A stretch of DNA of 41,472 nucleotides, taken from positions 1 through 41,472 of the forward strand of contig NZ_JAOQNX010000040.1 of NCBI RefSeq assembly GCF_025961575.1. Direction: 5' to 3'. A model generated the notes under the pieces. That model saw only the letters and a program-made list of their open reading frames with translations. It did no database searches and had not been told where the DNA came from. The stretch is from Rhodoblastus acidophilus (GTDB taxonomy: Bacteria > Pseudomonadota > Alphaproteobacteria > Rhizobiales > Beijerinckiaceae). The position numbers and the translations under genes are program-made. Within the stretch, counting starts at the first letter, position 1. The number at the start of each line of letters is the position of its first letter. Positions 8,909-17,144 of this stretch are shown in pieces.

Positions 8909-9515
8909 TCGCCGCATCTTTTTGGGCCTGCTCGCGGGACTGCCGTCGCTGGCCGCCCAAGTCCAAGCCGCCCGAGCCCAAGCCGCCCAAGCTTCCGAGT
9001 CGTCCGACGCGGACGCGGCTCTTGCCGTCGTGCGGGCCTTGCAGGACAGCCAGGTCGAGGTGCTGAGCCACGCGACGAAAATGTCGCTGCAGCAGCGTTT
9101 CGACGCGCTGCGTCCCGCGCTGGGCGCCGCCTTCGATCTCGACGGCATGGCCAAGCTCGCCTATGGGCCGGGATTTGACGCTCTGCCCGAGCGCGAGGCG
9201 TGGACGCAGAGTTTTGGCGATTATGTCGCCGCCACTTATGCGCAACGGCTCGAATTCGTCGAGTCCAAGGGATTTGAGCGCGACGCCAAGGTCGAGCCGC
9301 GCGACGGCGCGCTGGTGGTCGGCACGCGGATGATCCCGCTCAAGGGCGAGCCGATGCCGATCGATTATGTGGTGAAGTCCACGCCACACGGTTGGCGCAT
9401 TGCCGATATATTGGCCAATGGCTCGATCTCCGAGCTCACCCAATGGCGCCGCGCGTTAAAAGGTCTGGCGCTGAAAGATCTGCGCCAACGCGTCGCCAGC
9501 CTGCTGGGGCGTTAG
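8901..9515 (+). CDS. hpnM: HpnM-like MlaC/Ttg2D-family periplasmic protein
   Basis: A 204-aa exported protein. The N-terminus MLDRRIFLGLLAGLPSLAAQ has a twin-arginine-like RRIFLG followed by a hydrophobic stretch and an Ala-rich cleavage zone. The mature part matches the MlaC/Ttg2D fold: LQDSQVEVLS helix, MAKLAYGPGFDALPEREAW, FGDYVAATYAQRL, the strand pair RDAKVEPRDGALVVGTRM and DYVVKSTPHGWRIADILANG. MlaC-type proteins ferry lipids through the periplasm; HpnM is the hopanoid-cluster version and probably serves hopanoid trafficking with HpnL. GGGGAGG precedes the ATG inside the hpnL 3' end. Usual family length. Confidence 0.85.
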   Translation: MLDRRIFLGLLAGLPSLAAQVQAARAQAAQASESSDADAALAVVRALQDSQVEVLSHATKMSLQQRFDALRPALGAAFDLDGMAKLAYGPGFDALPEREAWTQSFGDYVAATYAQRLEFVESKGFERDAKVEPRDGALVVGTRMIPLKGEPMPIDYVVKSTPHGWRIADILANGSISELTQWRRALKGLALKDLRQRVASLLGR

Positions 9516-9575
9516 GGCAGGCTCCCAAAAAGCGGGCGCGGTTTCTGTGACGCGCGTCCCTTGAAAGGAAACGGC

Positions 9576-10796
9576 ATGCTGACCGGACTGGAGGCAGGCT
9601 TCGACGCCTCGCTGCCGCTCTTGGCGCTTTATCTGCTGGCGCTGGCGTCCTGCCTCTACACCTTGCTGGCGGTTTTCGCCGTACGGCGCGCTTTTCCGCG
9701 GGAAAATCGCGGCGCCGCGCCGAAAATCGCGCCGAGCGTCACCGTGCTCAAGCCGCTTTACGGGGCCGAGCCGGGCTTGCGCGAGCATCTGCTGAGCTTT
9801 TGCCGCCAGGATTATGCCGGTCCCGTGCGGATCGTGTTCGGGGTTCACAGCGCCGCCGATCCCGCGGCGGCGGTGGCGCGCCGCATTGTCGAGGCCGTGC
9901 GCGCCGGCGAGATCGCGGGCGCGCCCGCCGGGCTCACCGCGGAGCTGGTGATCGATCCGGCCCGCCATGGCGGCAATGGCAAGGTCGACAGTCTGATCAA
10001 CATGTCCCGCGCAATCGTCGGCGAGGTCGTGGTGCTGGCCGACAGCGACATTATCGTCGCCCCCGATTATCTCAATCGCCTGACCGCGGCGCTGGAGGGG
10101 GAGGGCGTCGGCGCCGTCACCTGCCTGTACCGCGGCGTGGCCATGACCGGATTGTGGGCGCGGCTGTGCGCCATGGGCGTGGATTACGCCTTCCTGCCCA
10201 ATGTCGCGACCGGGCTGGCGCTGAACATGGCGAAACCCTGCATCGGCGCCACCATCGCCTTGCGCCGCGAGGTTTTGGACGGGATCGGCGGCTTCGCGCC
10301 GCTGAAGGACCAGCTCGCCGACGATTTCGTCCTCGGCGCGCTGGTGCGCGAGCACGGTTTTAAAGTGGCGGTGGCGGATTTCGTCGTGCGCCACGCCCAT
10401 GGCGAGCGCCATTTCTCCGATCTGTGGCGCCAGGAAATCCGCTGGGCGCGCACCATACGCTCGATCGATCCCGGCGGCTATTTCGGCACGCTCGTCACCC
10501 ATCCCGTGGGCTGGGGCCTGTTGGCCTTCGCCTGCCATCCCTTTGCGCCCGTCTCCACGGCGCTGCTGGTTGCGGGCCTGTTGTGCCGGCGCCTGTTGCA
10601 GGGCGCGGTCGACGCGCGATTCGCCGGCGAGGCCCAGCCGCAGGCGCTGCTGCCGTTGCGCGATCTTTTGGGATTCCTCGTGTTCTGGGGGAGTTTTTGG
10701 CCGGGTCACCTGCGCTGGCGCGGCAAGAATTTCGATTTGCGCGACGATGGCGTGATGACCCCGGTCGAGGGCGAGCGCGCCGAAGCGGCGGGGTGA
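9576..10796 (+). CDS. hpnI: HpnI hopanoid glycosyltransferase (GT2, ceramide-glucosyltransferase-like)
   Basis: A 406-aa membrane glycosyltransferase. An N-terminal TM helix (residues about 14-36) precedes a GT-A domain starting SVTVLKPLYGAEPGLREHLL. The expected GT21/GT2 residues are present: the DSD of VLADSDIIV, the D of QLADDFVLGALV, and the QxxRW-type QEIRW. C-terminal membrane helices follow. HpnI adds N-acetylglucosamine to bacteriohopanetetrol, which HpnK then deacetylates and HpnJ rearranges (established in other bacteria). Neither hpnJ nor hpnK is within this window. Start chosen at ATG 9576, with AAAGGAAA 5-12 bp upstream, rather than the TTG at 9561. The 60-bp gap after hpnM fits one hpnLMI operon. 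Confidence 0.88.
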   Translation: MLTGLEAGFDASLPLLALYLLALASCLYTLLAVFAVRRAFPRENRGAAPKIAPSVTVLKPLYGAEPGLREHLLSFCRQDYAGPVRIVFGVHSAADPAAAVARRIVEAVRAGEIAGAPAGLTAELVIDPARHGGNGKVDSLINMSRAIVGEVVVLADSDIIVAPDYLNRLTAALEGEGVGAVTCLYRGVAMTGLWARLCAMGVDYAFLPNVATGLALNMAKPCIGATIALRREVLDGIGGFAPLKDQLADDFVLGALVREHGFKVAVADFVVRHAHGERHFSDLWRQEIRWARTIRSIDPGGYFGTLVTHPVGWGLLAFACHPFAPVSTALLVAGLLCRRLLQGAVDARFAGEAQPQALLPLRDLLGFLVFWGSFWPGHLRWRGKNFDLRDDGVMTPVEGERAEAAG

Positions 10797-10802
10797 GCGA
10801 AA

Positions 10803-10894
10803 TCTAGAGCATTTTCGAGCGAAGTGGATGCCGGTTCGCGTGAAGAAAATGCGGTGAAACAAGAATCTAGAGCCCGTTCGGTGAACGGGCTCTA
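10803..10894. repeat. Dispersed intergenic palindromic repeat, copy A
   Basis: Element flanked by a direct repeat of tctagagc (10803-10810, 10866-10873) and containing the inverted pair gcattttc/gaaaatgc (10810-10817, 10845-10852) around atgccggttcgcg. A clearly related copy lies at 25352-25444. Sequences like this are common intergenic repeats in Hyphomicrobiales genomes (recalled, not searched). Its right part is the shared hairpin at 10868-10894. Confidence 0.65.
10868..10894. terminator. Convergent hairpin between hpnI and the GGDEF-EAL gene
   Basis: tagagcccgttc at 10868-10879 and gaacgggctcta at 10883-10894 form a perfect 12-bp stem with loop ggt. It ends exactly on the TAG stop codon of the minus-strand gene. 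It could terminate hpnI transcripts; there is no T-run, so factor-independent action is not certain. Confidence 0.55.
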
Positions 10895-13024
10895 AGCCGC
10901 CGCGATCGCCAGCGCCGGGCGCTCGCGCAGCTCCTGCAGCAGCCCCGGCAATTCGTGGGCCGCAACCGGGGGGCTGAACAGAAAGCCCTGGGCCTGGCGA
11001 CAGCCCTCCCGCCGCAGCGCCTCCAATTGCGCCTCGGTTTCCACGCCCTCCGCCAGTACGACCATGTCCAGGGCGTCGCAGAGGCTGACCACGGCCTTCA
11101 CAATGGCGTTGCTCTTGCGCGACCGGTCGAGATCGCGGGTGAAGCTGCGGTCGATTTTCACCTTGTCGAAGGGGAAGGTCTGCAGATAGCTCAGCGAGGA
11201 ATAGCCGGTGCCGAAATCGTCCATGGCGATGCGCACGCCCAGCGTTTTCAGGGCGCCGAGCGTGGCGAGGGTCGCGTCCTTGTCCTTGATCAGGATGCTT
11301 TCGGTGATCTCCACCTCGAAGCGGCGGGGCGACAGGCCGGATTCGCGCAGGGCCGCCGCGATCTGTTTCACCAAAGGGCGCGACTGGAACTGCACGGGTG
11401 AGAAATTGACGGCGACGCCAATGTCTTCGGGCCAGCGCACCGCATCGGCGCAGGCCTGGCGCAGCACCCAGTCGCCCAGCGGCGCGATCAGCCCGATCTC
11501 CTCCGCCAGCGGGATGAACAGGTCGGGCGCCAGCAGGCCGCGCTGGGGATGGCGCCAGCGGAGCAGCGCCTCGAAACTTTTCACCCGCCGCGAGGCCAGG
11601 TCGACGATCGGCTGGTAGAACAGTTCGAGCTGGTCGTCGCGCAGCGCCTGGCGCAGGTCGAGCTCCAGCTCGCGGCGCTCCTGCATGCGCTCGTTCATCG
11701 CCGGCTCGAAATAGCGCCAGATGCCGCGTCCGTCCGATTTGGCGCGGTAGAGCGCCATGTCGGCGGCGCTGAGCAGACCTTCGCTCTCGCCGCCGTCCTG
11801 CGGCGCCAGCACAATGCCGATGCTGACGCCGACCACGACATGCTGGCCGTCGATGGTGAAGGGCCGCGACAGCGCTTCGATCAGGCGGCGCGCCAGCGCG
11901 GCGGCCTCCTGCGGCTGCAGCAGGAAGGACTGGATGATGGCGAATTCGTCGCCGCCGAGCCGCGCCAGCGTGTCGGTCTCGCGCAATTCCGCTTTCAGCC
12001 TTGCGGCGGCGGCGACCAGCAGCCGGTCGCCGACGGGATGGCCCAGCGTGTCGTTGACCTCCTTGAAGCGGTCGAGGTCGAGGCACAGCAGGGCGAAGCT
12101 GATGCCGCGACGGGCGCGGGCGAGCGCCTCGTCGAGCCGCAGCCGGAACAGGGTGCGGTTGGGCAGGTTGGTCAGGGAATCATGATGCGCGGCATGGGCC
12201 AGGCGCTGCTCGACCTCCTTGCGCTCGGTGACGTCGATGGCGACGCCGGTCGAGGCGACGGCCTTGCCCTCGGGGCCGAACTGATAGCGGGCGCGCAGCT
12301 CGATGTAGCGCAGCTTGCCCGTGCGCGGGCAGCGCGTGCGGTAATCCAGGCTGATCTCGGGCGCATTGTCCCGATAGGCGCAGCGCATCAGCTCCATCAC
12401 CCGGCGCCGGTCTTCGGGAAGGACGCGCTCCAGCCAGACCGAGGTCGGAATCGGCCCCTCGCCCTCCGGCAGGCCCATGATTTCGCGCATGGCGGGTTCG
12501 ACATAGATCACGCCCTTGACCAGGTCGCGGCGCACCGTCCCGATCCGGCCCACCATCTGGCCGAGCCGCAGCGCCTCCGCATAGGCGCGCAATTCCTCGT
12601 CGGCGCGGCGCGTCTCGGTCACGTCGATCGCAATGCCGATGCTGCGCAGGGGCGCGCCGCTATTGTCGCGGGCCGTCACGGTGGCGCTGATCATCGCCCA
12701 CATCGTGCGGCCGTCGGGCAGCAGATGACGCGTTTCCCCCTCCCAGCGGCCGGTCTCGATCATCGCCTGGATGAATTCCGGCATGGTCCGGCTGGCGTCC
12801 TCGGGATGCTGCAGATCGTGCGGGCCGAGCGTGAGAAGCTCCGCCTCGCTGCGCCCGAGCATTTTGCACATGCGCGAATTGACCCGCGTGAATTTTCCCG
12901 TGCGAAAATCGGCTTGCGCGATCCCGGCGATATTGGAGACGAACAGCGCCTCCAAGGCGGCGGCATGGTCGGCGGGGCGCTCGCCCCGGAAACGTTGGGT
13001 CAGCTTCCGCCAGATCTGCTTCAT
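10892..13024 (-). CDS. PAS-PAS-GGDEF-EAL cyclic-di-GMP turnover protein
   Basis: 710 aa, soluble, no TM helices. Two PAS domains (first about residues 25-140, ending IGIAIDVTETRRA; second about 150-265, ending STGVAIDVTERKE) precede a GGDEF domain (HHDSLTNLPNRTLF; DLDRFKEVNDTLGHPVGDRL; ARLGGDEFAII) and an EAL domain. The cyclase signature GGDEF is intact, with an RETD inhibitory site five residues before it. The phosphodiesterase residues are also intact: EALLRW, VNFSP, ITES, DDFGTGYSSL and KIDRSF. Both activities are therefore plausible, with the PAS domains as sensors. Start is uncertain: I chose ATG 13024 (AAAGGTG upstream); the frame stays open to a TTG at 13138. It is convergent with hpnI; no partner gene is visible. 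Confidence 0.9.
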   Translation of the reverse strand: MKQIWRKLTQRFRGERPADHAAALEALFVSNIAGIAQADFRTGKFTRVNSRMCKMLGRSEAELLTLGPHDLQHPEDASRTMPEFIQAMIETGRWEGETRHLLPDGRTMWAMISATVTARDNSGAPLRSIGIAIDVTETRRADEELRAYAEALRLGQMVGRIGTVRRDLVKGVIYVEPAMREIMGLPEGEGPIPTSVWLERVLPEDRRRVMELMRCAYRDNAPEISLDYRTRCPRTGKLRYIELRARYQFGPEGKAVASTGVAIDVTERKEVEQRLAHAAHHDSLTNLPNRTLFRLRLDEALARARRGISFALLCLDLDRFKEVNDTLGHPVGDRLLVAAAARLKAELRETDTLARLGGDEFAIIQSFLLQPQEAAALARRLIEALSRPFTIDGQHVVVGVSIGIVLAPQDGGESEGLLSAADMALYRAKSDGRGIWRYFEPAMNERMQERRELELDLRQALRDDQLELFYQPIVDLASRRVKSFEALLRWRHPQRGLLAPDLFIPLAEEIGLIAPLGDWVLRQACADAVRWPEDIGVAVNFSPVQFQSRPLVKQIAAALRESGLSPRRFEVEITESILIKDKDATLATLGALKTLGVRIAMDDFGTGYSSLSYLQTFPFDKVKIDRSFTRDLDRSRKSNAIVKAVVSLCDALDMVVLAEGVETEAQLEALRREGCRQAQGFLFSPPVAAHELPGLLQELRERPALAIAAA

Positions 13025-13191
13025 GCGCCGGACACCTTTGGGCGCCCCAAGACGCGGCGCAACACGCAAGGCTTCTGACATGAAGCGCTGGGGCGGCCGC
13101 TGCATCGCGGCCCGATGTGACGCTATGGTAATGTCCAAAAGTGAATGCGGCGCAAAGACTAAAGGTTAACGTTGAGGGCGAGGCGCCCGCG

Positions 13192-13626
13192 TCAGCTCAC
13201 GCGGTTTCCCTCCGCGTCGATGATCAATTGGCCGTCCTCCTTGGCGAGCGGCCCCGGCGGCAGGCGGTCGAGCAGGTCCAGAACCAATTCGCTCGGACGG
13301 CAGAGGCGCACGCCCCTGGCCGTGCAGACGATCGGGCGGTTGACCAGGACGGGATGCGCGACCATGGCGTCGATCAGGGCCTCGTCGGACACTGCGGGAT
13401 CGAGCAGTCCCAGCTCCTGCGCCGGGGATTTCGCTGTCCGCAAGGCGTCGCGCGCCGTCAGGCCGGCGCTGGCGAACAGGCCGAGCAATTGCGGTCTGGT
13501 CCAGCCGGTTTTCAGATAGTTGATCACTGTCGGCCGATAGCCCGCCGCCTCGATCATGGCGAGCACGTTGCGGGACGTGCCGCAGGCGGGGTTGTGATGG
13601 ATGACGACCTGCGTGACCTCAGGCAT
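13192..13626 (-). CDS. arsC: ArsC-type (glutaredoxin-coupled) arsenate reductase
   Basis: 144 aa. The catalytic motif HHNPACGTSRNVLAM near the N-terminus (Cys15) and the later VNRPIVCTARGVRLCRPSE, containing the conserved arginines that hold arsenate, identify the E. coli R773 ArsC family. It reduces As(V) to As(III) with glutathione/glutaredoxin; the product is exported by Acr3 encoded just upstream. Start at ATG 13626 gives the family-standard N-terminus; an in-frame ATG at 13656 adds ten residues encoded by a triplicated 15-nt sequence. It overlaps the acr3 stop by 8 bp, so the two are coupled. Confidence 0.93.
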   Translation of the reverse strand: MPEVTQVVIHHNPACGTSRNVLAMIEAAGYRPTVINYLKTGWTRPQLLGLFASAGLTARDALRTAKSPAQELGLLDPAVSDEALIDAMVAHPVLVNRPIVCTARGVRLCRPSELVLDLLDRLPPGPLAKEDGQLIIDAEGNRVS

Positions 13627-13664
13627 GACGGCTCTTGGCGTGTCGGCTCTTGGCATGACGGCTC
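13619..13664 (-). repeat. 15-nt tandem triplication at the acr3/arsC junction
   Basis: On the plus strand the units tgacggctcttggcg, tgtcggctcttggca and tgacggctctcttgc follow one another. They encode the repeated SRHAK at the Acr3 C-terminus and, in another frame, the optional N-terminal extension of ArsC, placing two in-frame ATGs 30 nt apart. Confidence 0.75.
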
Positions 13665-14722
13665 TCTTGCGCGGGCAAAAATGTGCGGCGGCGGACGGCG
13701 GCGCCGGCCTCGTACCAGCCGCGCGTGGCGTTGACGAGTCTGACCACGGTCAGCATGACCGGGACCTCGATCAGCACGCCGACCACGGTGGCGAGCGCCG
13801 CGCCGGAGGAAAAGCCGAACAGGCTGATGGCGGCGGCCACCGCCAGTTCGAAGAAATTGCTGGCGCCGATCAGGGCCGAGGGCGCGGCGACGCAATGCGC
13901 CTCGCCGGCCGCGCGGTTGAGCAGATAGGCGAGCCCGGCGTTGAAATAGACCTGGATCAGAATGGGGACGGCGAGCAGCAGGATGACGACGGGCTGGGCG
14001 ATGATCTGTTCGCCCTGAAAGCCGAACAGCAGCACCAGCGTGGTCAGCAGCGCGATCAGCGACAGCGGCTGCACGCGGGCGAGCAGGGTTTTCAGCGCCG
14101 CCTCGCCGCCGGAGGCCAGAGTCGCGCGCCGCAGGATTTGCGCGGCGATGACCGGGACGACGATATAGAGCGCGACCGAGAGAACCAGCGTCGCCCAGGG
14201 AACGGTGATGGCGGAGAGGCCGAGCAGCAGGCCGACGATGGGCGCGAAGGCGACCACCATGACGACATCGTTGAGCGCGACCTGGCTCAGGGTGAAATGG
14301 GGTTCGCCTTGGGACAGATTGCTCCAGACGAACACCATGGCCGTGCAGGGGGCGGCGGCGAGCAGGATCAGGCCGGCGATATAGGACTCGATCTGGTCGG
14401 CGGGCAGCCAGGCCTTGAACAGCCCGCCGATGAACAGCCAGCCGAGCAGCGCCATCGAGAAGGGTTTGACCGCCCAGTTGACGAACAGGGTCACGCCGAT
14501 GCCGCGCCAATGCTCAGTGACCTGCGACAGTGCGGAAAAATCGATCTTCACCAGCATGGGCACGATCATCAGCCAGATCAGCGCGGCGACCGGCAAATTG
14601 ACCTTGGCGATTTCGGCCGCGCCGATGACGTGGAAGACGCCGGGGAAAAAGTGGCCGAGCGCGACGCCGACGGCGATGCAGAGCGCGACCCAGAGGGTCA
14701 GATAGCGTTCGAACAGGTTCAT
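13619..14722 (-). CDS. acr3: Acr3-family arsenite efflux permease
   Basis: A 367-aa ten-helix inner-membrane transporter of the BASS/Acr3 superfamily. Family landmarks: LFERYLTLWVALCIAVGVAL at the start, ILLAAAPCTAMVFVWSNL with the essential TM4 cysteine, and QGEPHFTLSQVALND. Exports As(III) (and perhaps Sb(III)) using the proton gradient. Start ATG 14722 is fixed by family homology and by the ATGA overlap with the arsR stop (14719). The C-terminus ends in a threefold SRHAK-type repeat created by a 15-nt tandem triplication. Confidence 0.93.
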   Translation of the reverse strand: MNLFERYLTLWVALCIAVGVALGHFFPGVFHVIGAAEIAKVNLPVAALIWLMIVPMLVKIDFSALSQVTEHWRGIGVTLFVNWAVKPFSMALLGWLFIGGLFKAWLPADQIESYIAGLILLAAAPCTAMVFVWSNLSQGEPHFTLSQVALNDVVMVVAFAPIVGLLLGLSAITVPWATLVLSVALYIVVPVIAAQILRRATLASGGEAALKTLLARVQPLSLIALLTTLVLLFGFQGEQIIAQPVVILLLAVPILIQVYFNAGLAYLLNRAAGEAHCVAAPSALIGASNFFELAVAAAISLFGFSSGAALATVVGVLIEVPVMLTVVRLVNATRGWYEAGAAVRRRTFLPAQESRHAKSRHAKSRHA

Positions 14723-15081
14723 GCGCGTTGTTCCACAGCGGTCGAGGGCGGGCGACAGGGAGAGAGGTCCGCGATCAGCGGCGCACAGAGGTCGGCGCGG
14801 CCGCCGCAGCAATCCTTCAGCAGAAACAGCACGAGTTCGCGCAGGCGGGGCAGGTCGGCGCGATAGAGGATCGAACGGCCGCGCCGCTCGCCGGTGACCA
14901 GGCCGGCATTGGCGAGGATCGAGAGATGCGCCGACATCGTGTTCTGCGGCGCGCCGATCAGCCGCGCCAGTTCCCCGGCGGGCACGCCTTCGGGCTCGCT
15001 TTTGACCAGCAGCTTGAAGGTTTGCAGCCGCGTGGCCTGCGACAGGGCCGAGAGGGCGGTCAGGGCGGCAAGTTCATCCAT
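14719..15081 (-). CDS. arsR: ArsR As(III)-responsive repressor with C-terminal CC...C site
   Basis: 120-aa ArsR/SmtB winged-helix repressor. Recognition helix NTMSAHLSILANAGLV, wing RRGRSILYRAD. The arsenite site is not the classical alpha-3 CVCxxC but C-terminal: DCCGGRADLC, i.e. Cys91, Cys92 and Cys99. This is the arrangement known from Acidithiobacillus ferrooxidans ArsR (Cys95, Cys96, Cys102). It should repress this operon and release DNA on binding As(III). It is first of the arsR-acr3-arsC trio and overlaps acr3 by 4 bp. The 49-bp gap to the preceding thioredoxin gene is AT-richer (tatatccagattaatggaa), a plausible promoter/operator. Confidence 0.92.
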   Translation of the reverse strand: MDELAALTALSALSQATRLQTFKLLVKSEPEGVPAGELARLIGAPQNTMSAHLSILANAGLVTGERRGRSILYRADLPRLRELVLFLLKDCCGGRADLCAPLIADLSPCRPPSTAVEQRA

Positions 15082-15130
15082 ATATCCAGATTAATGGAAA
15101 TAAGGGTGAGGCACAAGGCGGTCGAGCTCG

Positions 15131-15367
15131 TCAGGCCGCCAGCCATTTGGCGACGTCTTCGGGCTTGGGCAGCCCGCCGGCATGGACCACCTTGCCGTCG
15201 ATCACGATCCCCGGCGTCGAGGCGATGCCGAAGCCGGCGATGGCGGCGTAGTCGGTGACTTTTTCGAGATCGATGGCGACGCCGAGCTTTTGCGCCTCGG
15301 CGCGCACCATGTCGGCGGTCGCCTCGCAGCGTTTGCAGCCGGGGCCAAGAACTTTGATGCTTTTCAT
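15131..15367 (-). CDS. Small thioredoxin-fold redox protein (CxxC) next to permease
   Basis: A 78-aa mini-thioredoxin: MKSIKVLGPGCKRCEAT with CxxC at Cys11-Cys14, cis-Pro region ASTPGIVIDGKVVHAGG, C-terminal helix PEDVAKWLA. This is the thioredoxin_3 / redox-active disulfide protein 2 family that regularly accompanies YraQ/DUF318 permeases. It follows the permease by 15 bp and is probably cotranscribed. It may deliver or reduce the permease substrate (inference). Confidence 0.88.
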   Translation of the reverse strand: MKSIKVLGPGCKRCEATADMVRAEAQKLGVAIDLEKVTDYAAIAGFGIASTPGIVIDGKVVHAGGLPKPEDVAKWLAA

Positions 15368-15382
15368 GACGGGTGACCTTTC

Positions 15383-16435
15383 TCAGGAGAACAGCGCGTT
15401 GAACAGATAGCCGACCGCCAAGATGCCCGCGGCGACCACGCCGGCGAAGACCGCGACGAGGCGCACCGTCATTACTTTTCGCAGGATGACCATTTCGGGA
15501 AGCGACAAGGCGATGACGCTCATCATGAAGGCGAGCGTCGTGCCGAGCGCCGCGCCCTTGCTCAGCAGCGCCTCGACCACTGGAATGATGCCGGCGGCGT
15601 TGGAATAGATGGGAACGCCGAGCAGCACGACGGCGGGCACGGACCACCATGCGCCCCTGCCCATGATCGAAGCCAACAGGTCGGTGGGCACATAGCCGTG
15701 GATGACGGCGCCGACGCCTATGCCTATGATGATCCAGAGCCAGACTTTGCCGACGATGTCGCGCACAGCCTCAAGACCCGCCCCGATGCGGTCAGCTACG
15801 GTCGAGTGGTCCGGCATGATGACGGCTTCGCCCGCGCGCACGTTGCGGACCCATTCCTCCAGCCAGCCCTCAAGGTGGAGGCGTCCAATGACCCAGCCGC
15901 AGACGATCGCGATGGTCATGCCGAACACCAGATAAACCAGCGCCACTTTCCAACCGACCAGCGCGAACAACAGGCCGAGCGCGACCTCGTTCACCATCGG
16001 CGCCGAGATGAGGAAGGAGAAGGTCACGCCGAGCGGCACGCCGGCCGACACGAAGCCCACAAACAGCGGCACGGCGGAGCAGGAGCAGAAGGGCGTGAAC
16101 ACGCCGAGCGTCGCCGCCGCAATATTGCCGACGCCCTCGCGCCGGCCGGCGAGCAGGGCGCGGGTGCGCTCGGGCGAGAAGAAGCTGCGCACGATCCCCA
16201 TTGCGAACACGACCAGCGCCAGCAGCATCAGCACTTTTGGCGTGTCGTAGACGAAGAAGCGCGCGGCCTCCGCCATCCTGCTATCCGGCTGAACGGGCAG
16301 CCAGCCAACGACCCGCGCGGAGAAATCCTCCAGGCGCCAATAGACGGCGAACCACAGCGCAACCGCGGCGAGCGTGGCGGCGACAGAGATGAAGGCTTGC
16401 GAATTTGCGGATAAGTTTGGAGTTTTGGCGCTCAT
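15383..16435 (-). CDS. DUF318/YraQ-family permease (ArsP-like)
   Basis: A 350-aa polytopic membrane protein with about eight helices. Diagnostic segments are LGVFTPFCSCSAVPLFVGFV (conserved CSC), SAGVPLGVTFSFLISAPMVN and LGVPIYSNAAGIIPVVEALL. Relatives called ArsP export trivalent methylated or aromatic arsenicals; other YraQ members have unknown substrates. The location between two arsR genes supports an arsenical role. Start ATG 16435, overlapping the upstream arsR stop by 4 bp. Confidence 0.85.
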   Translation of the reverse strand: MSAKTPNLSANSQAFISVAATLAAVALWFAVYWRLEDFSARVVGWLPVQPDSRMAEAARFFVYDTPKVLMLLALVVFAMGIVRSFFSPERTRALLAGRREGVGNIAAATLGVFTPFCSCSAVPLFVGFVSAGVPLGVTFSFLISAPMVNEVALGLLFALVGWKVALVYLVFGMTIAIVCGWVIGRLHLEGWLEEWVRNVRAGEAVIMPDHSTVADRIGAGLEAVRDIVGKVWLWIIIGIGVGAVIHGYVPTDLLASIMGRGAWWSVPAVVLLGVPIYSNAAGIIPVVEALLSKGAALGTTLAFMMSVIALSLPEMVILRKVMTVRLVAVFAGVVAAGILAVGYLFNALFS

Positions 16436-16728
16436 GCCGCATCCGCCTCGGCTTGCGGCGTCGCCGCCATGATCGCATCGACGATGGCGACGACTTCGGG
16501 CGCCAATTTCGGATGGCGCCGGTAGCGCACCCATTGGGCGTCGCGCCGGTCGATCACCAGTCCGGCGACTTTAAGCGCCGCCATATGCCGCGACATGCGC
16601 GACTGGCTGGCGTCGATCTTCTTCATGAGTTCGCAGACGCAATGTTCTTCGCCATCCCAGAGGAGGCGGATCGCCGCGAGGCGGGTGGGCTCGGCCAAAG
16701 CTGACAGGATCGAGACGATATCTTGCAT
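16432..16728 (-). CDS. arsR: ArsR-family metal(loid) repressor with alpha-3 CxC motif
   Basis: 98-aa ArsR/SmtB protein with the classical alpha-3 thiolate motif EEHCVCELMKKI (cf. ELCVCDL), recognition helix ASQSRMSRHMAALKVAGLV and wing DRRDAQWVRYR. Binding of As(III)/Sb(III) to the Cys pair should derepress the operon. It is the first gene of the arsR-permease-thioredoxin set. A short palindrome (ttgcat-g-atgcaa, 16723-16735) lies over its start codon. It differs in sensor architecture from the second ArsR 1.4 kb downstream. Confidence 0.9.
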   Translation of the reverse strand: MQDIVSILSALAEPTRLAAIRLLWDGEEHCVCELMKKIDASQSRMSRHMAALKVAGLVIDRRDAQWVRYRRHPKLAPEVVAIVDAIMAATPQAEADAA

Positions 16729-16735
16729 GATGCAA
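16723..16735. promoter_or_regulatory. Small palindrome over the arsR start codon
   Basis: ttgcat and atgcaa flank a single G; the ATG of the minus-strand arsR lies inside. ArsR proteins bind short imperfect dyads near their own start, so this is a possible autoregulatory operator. Six-bp arms alone are weak evidence. Confidence 0.3.
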
Positions 16736-17144
16736 ATTATGCCAGAATGCGCTTATGCGCTTTGCGGCATATCAATCCCGATGGCTTCGCCGGCTCATCG
16801 TCGGTGAGGCGCATTCGAGCAAGGTCTGGAATTCGCCAATTTTGGAAGCGCCGGAGTTGGATTTGGTGGTATTTTTTTGGCCTTGTCTTGAAGGCTGGCG
16901 AGAGCCGATTTTTCTGAAATTTCGCGTTCTGGTTGAATTCCAATTGCGCAAAACCGCGCAGAATCGTCGCGTTTGTGCAAAAAAAGCGTGATTTTTGACG
17001 AAAACACGCGCGTTTTCGTGTCTGCAGCTTGTGGGTTGTGGGCGGCGGCCTGGAGGATGGGATGGGGGCCGCGCTTGCCCTGTGGGGGGTGGGCGGGAAT
17101 ATTGCTTAAAAACAGAGGCTTGTGCGGCGCGCGATTTCGGGCGA

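Noticed and set aside
9456-12086. Minus-strand frame spanning hpnI and part of the GGDEF-EAL gene
   Set aside because: Crosses two real genes in another frame and shows no domain signal.
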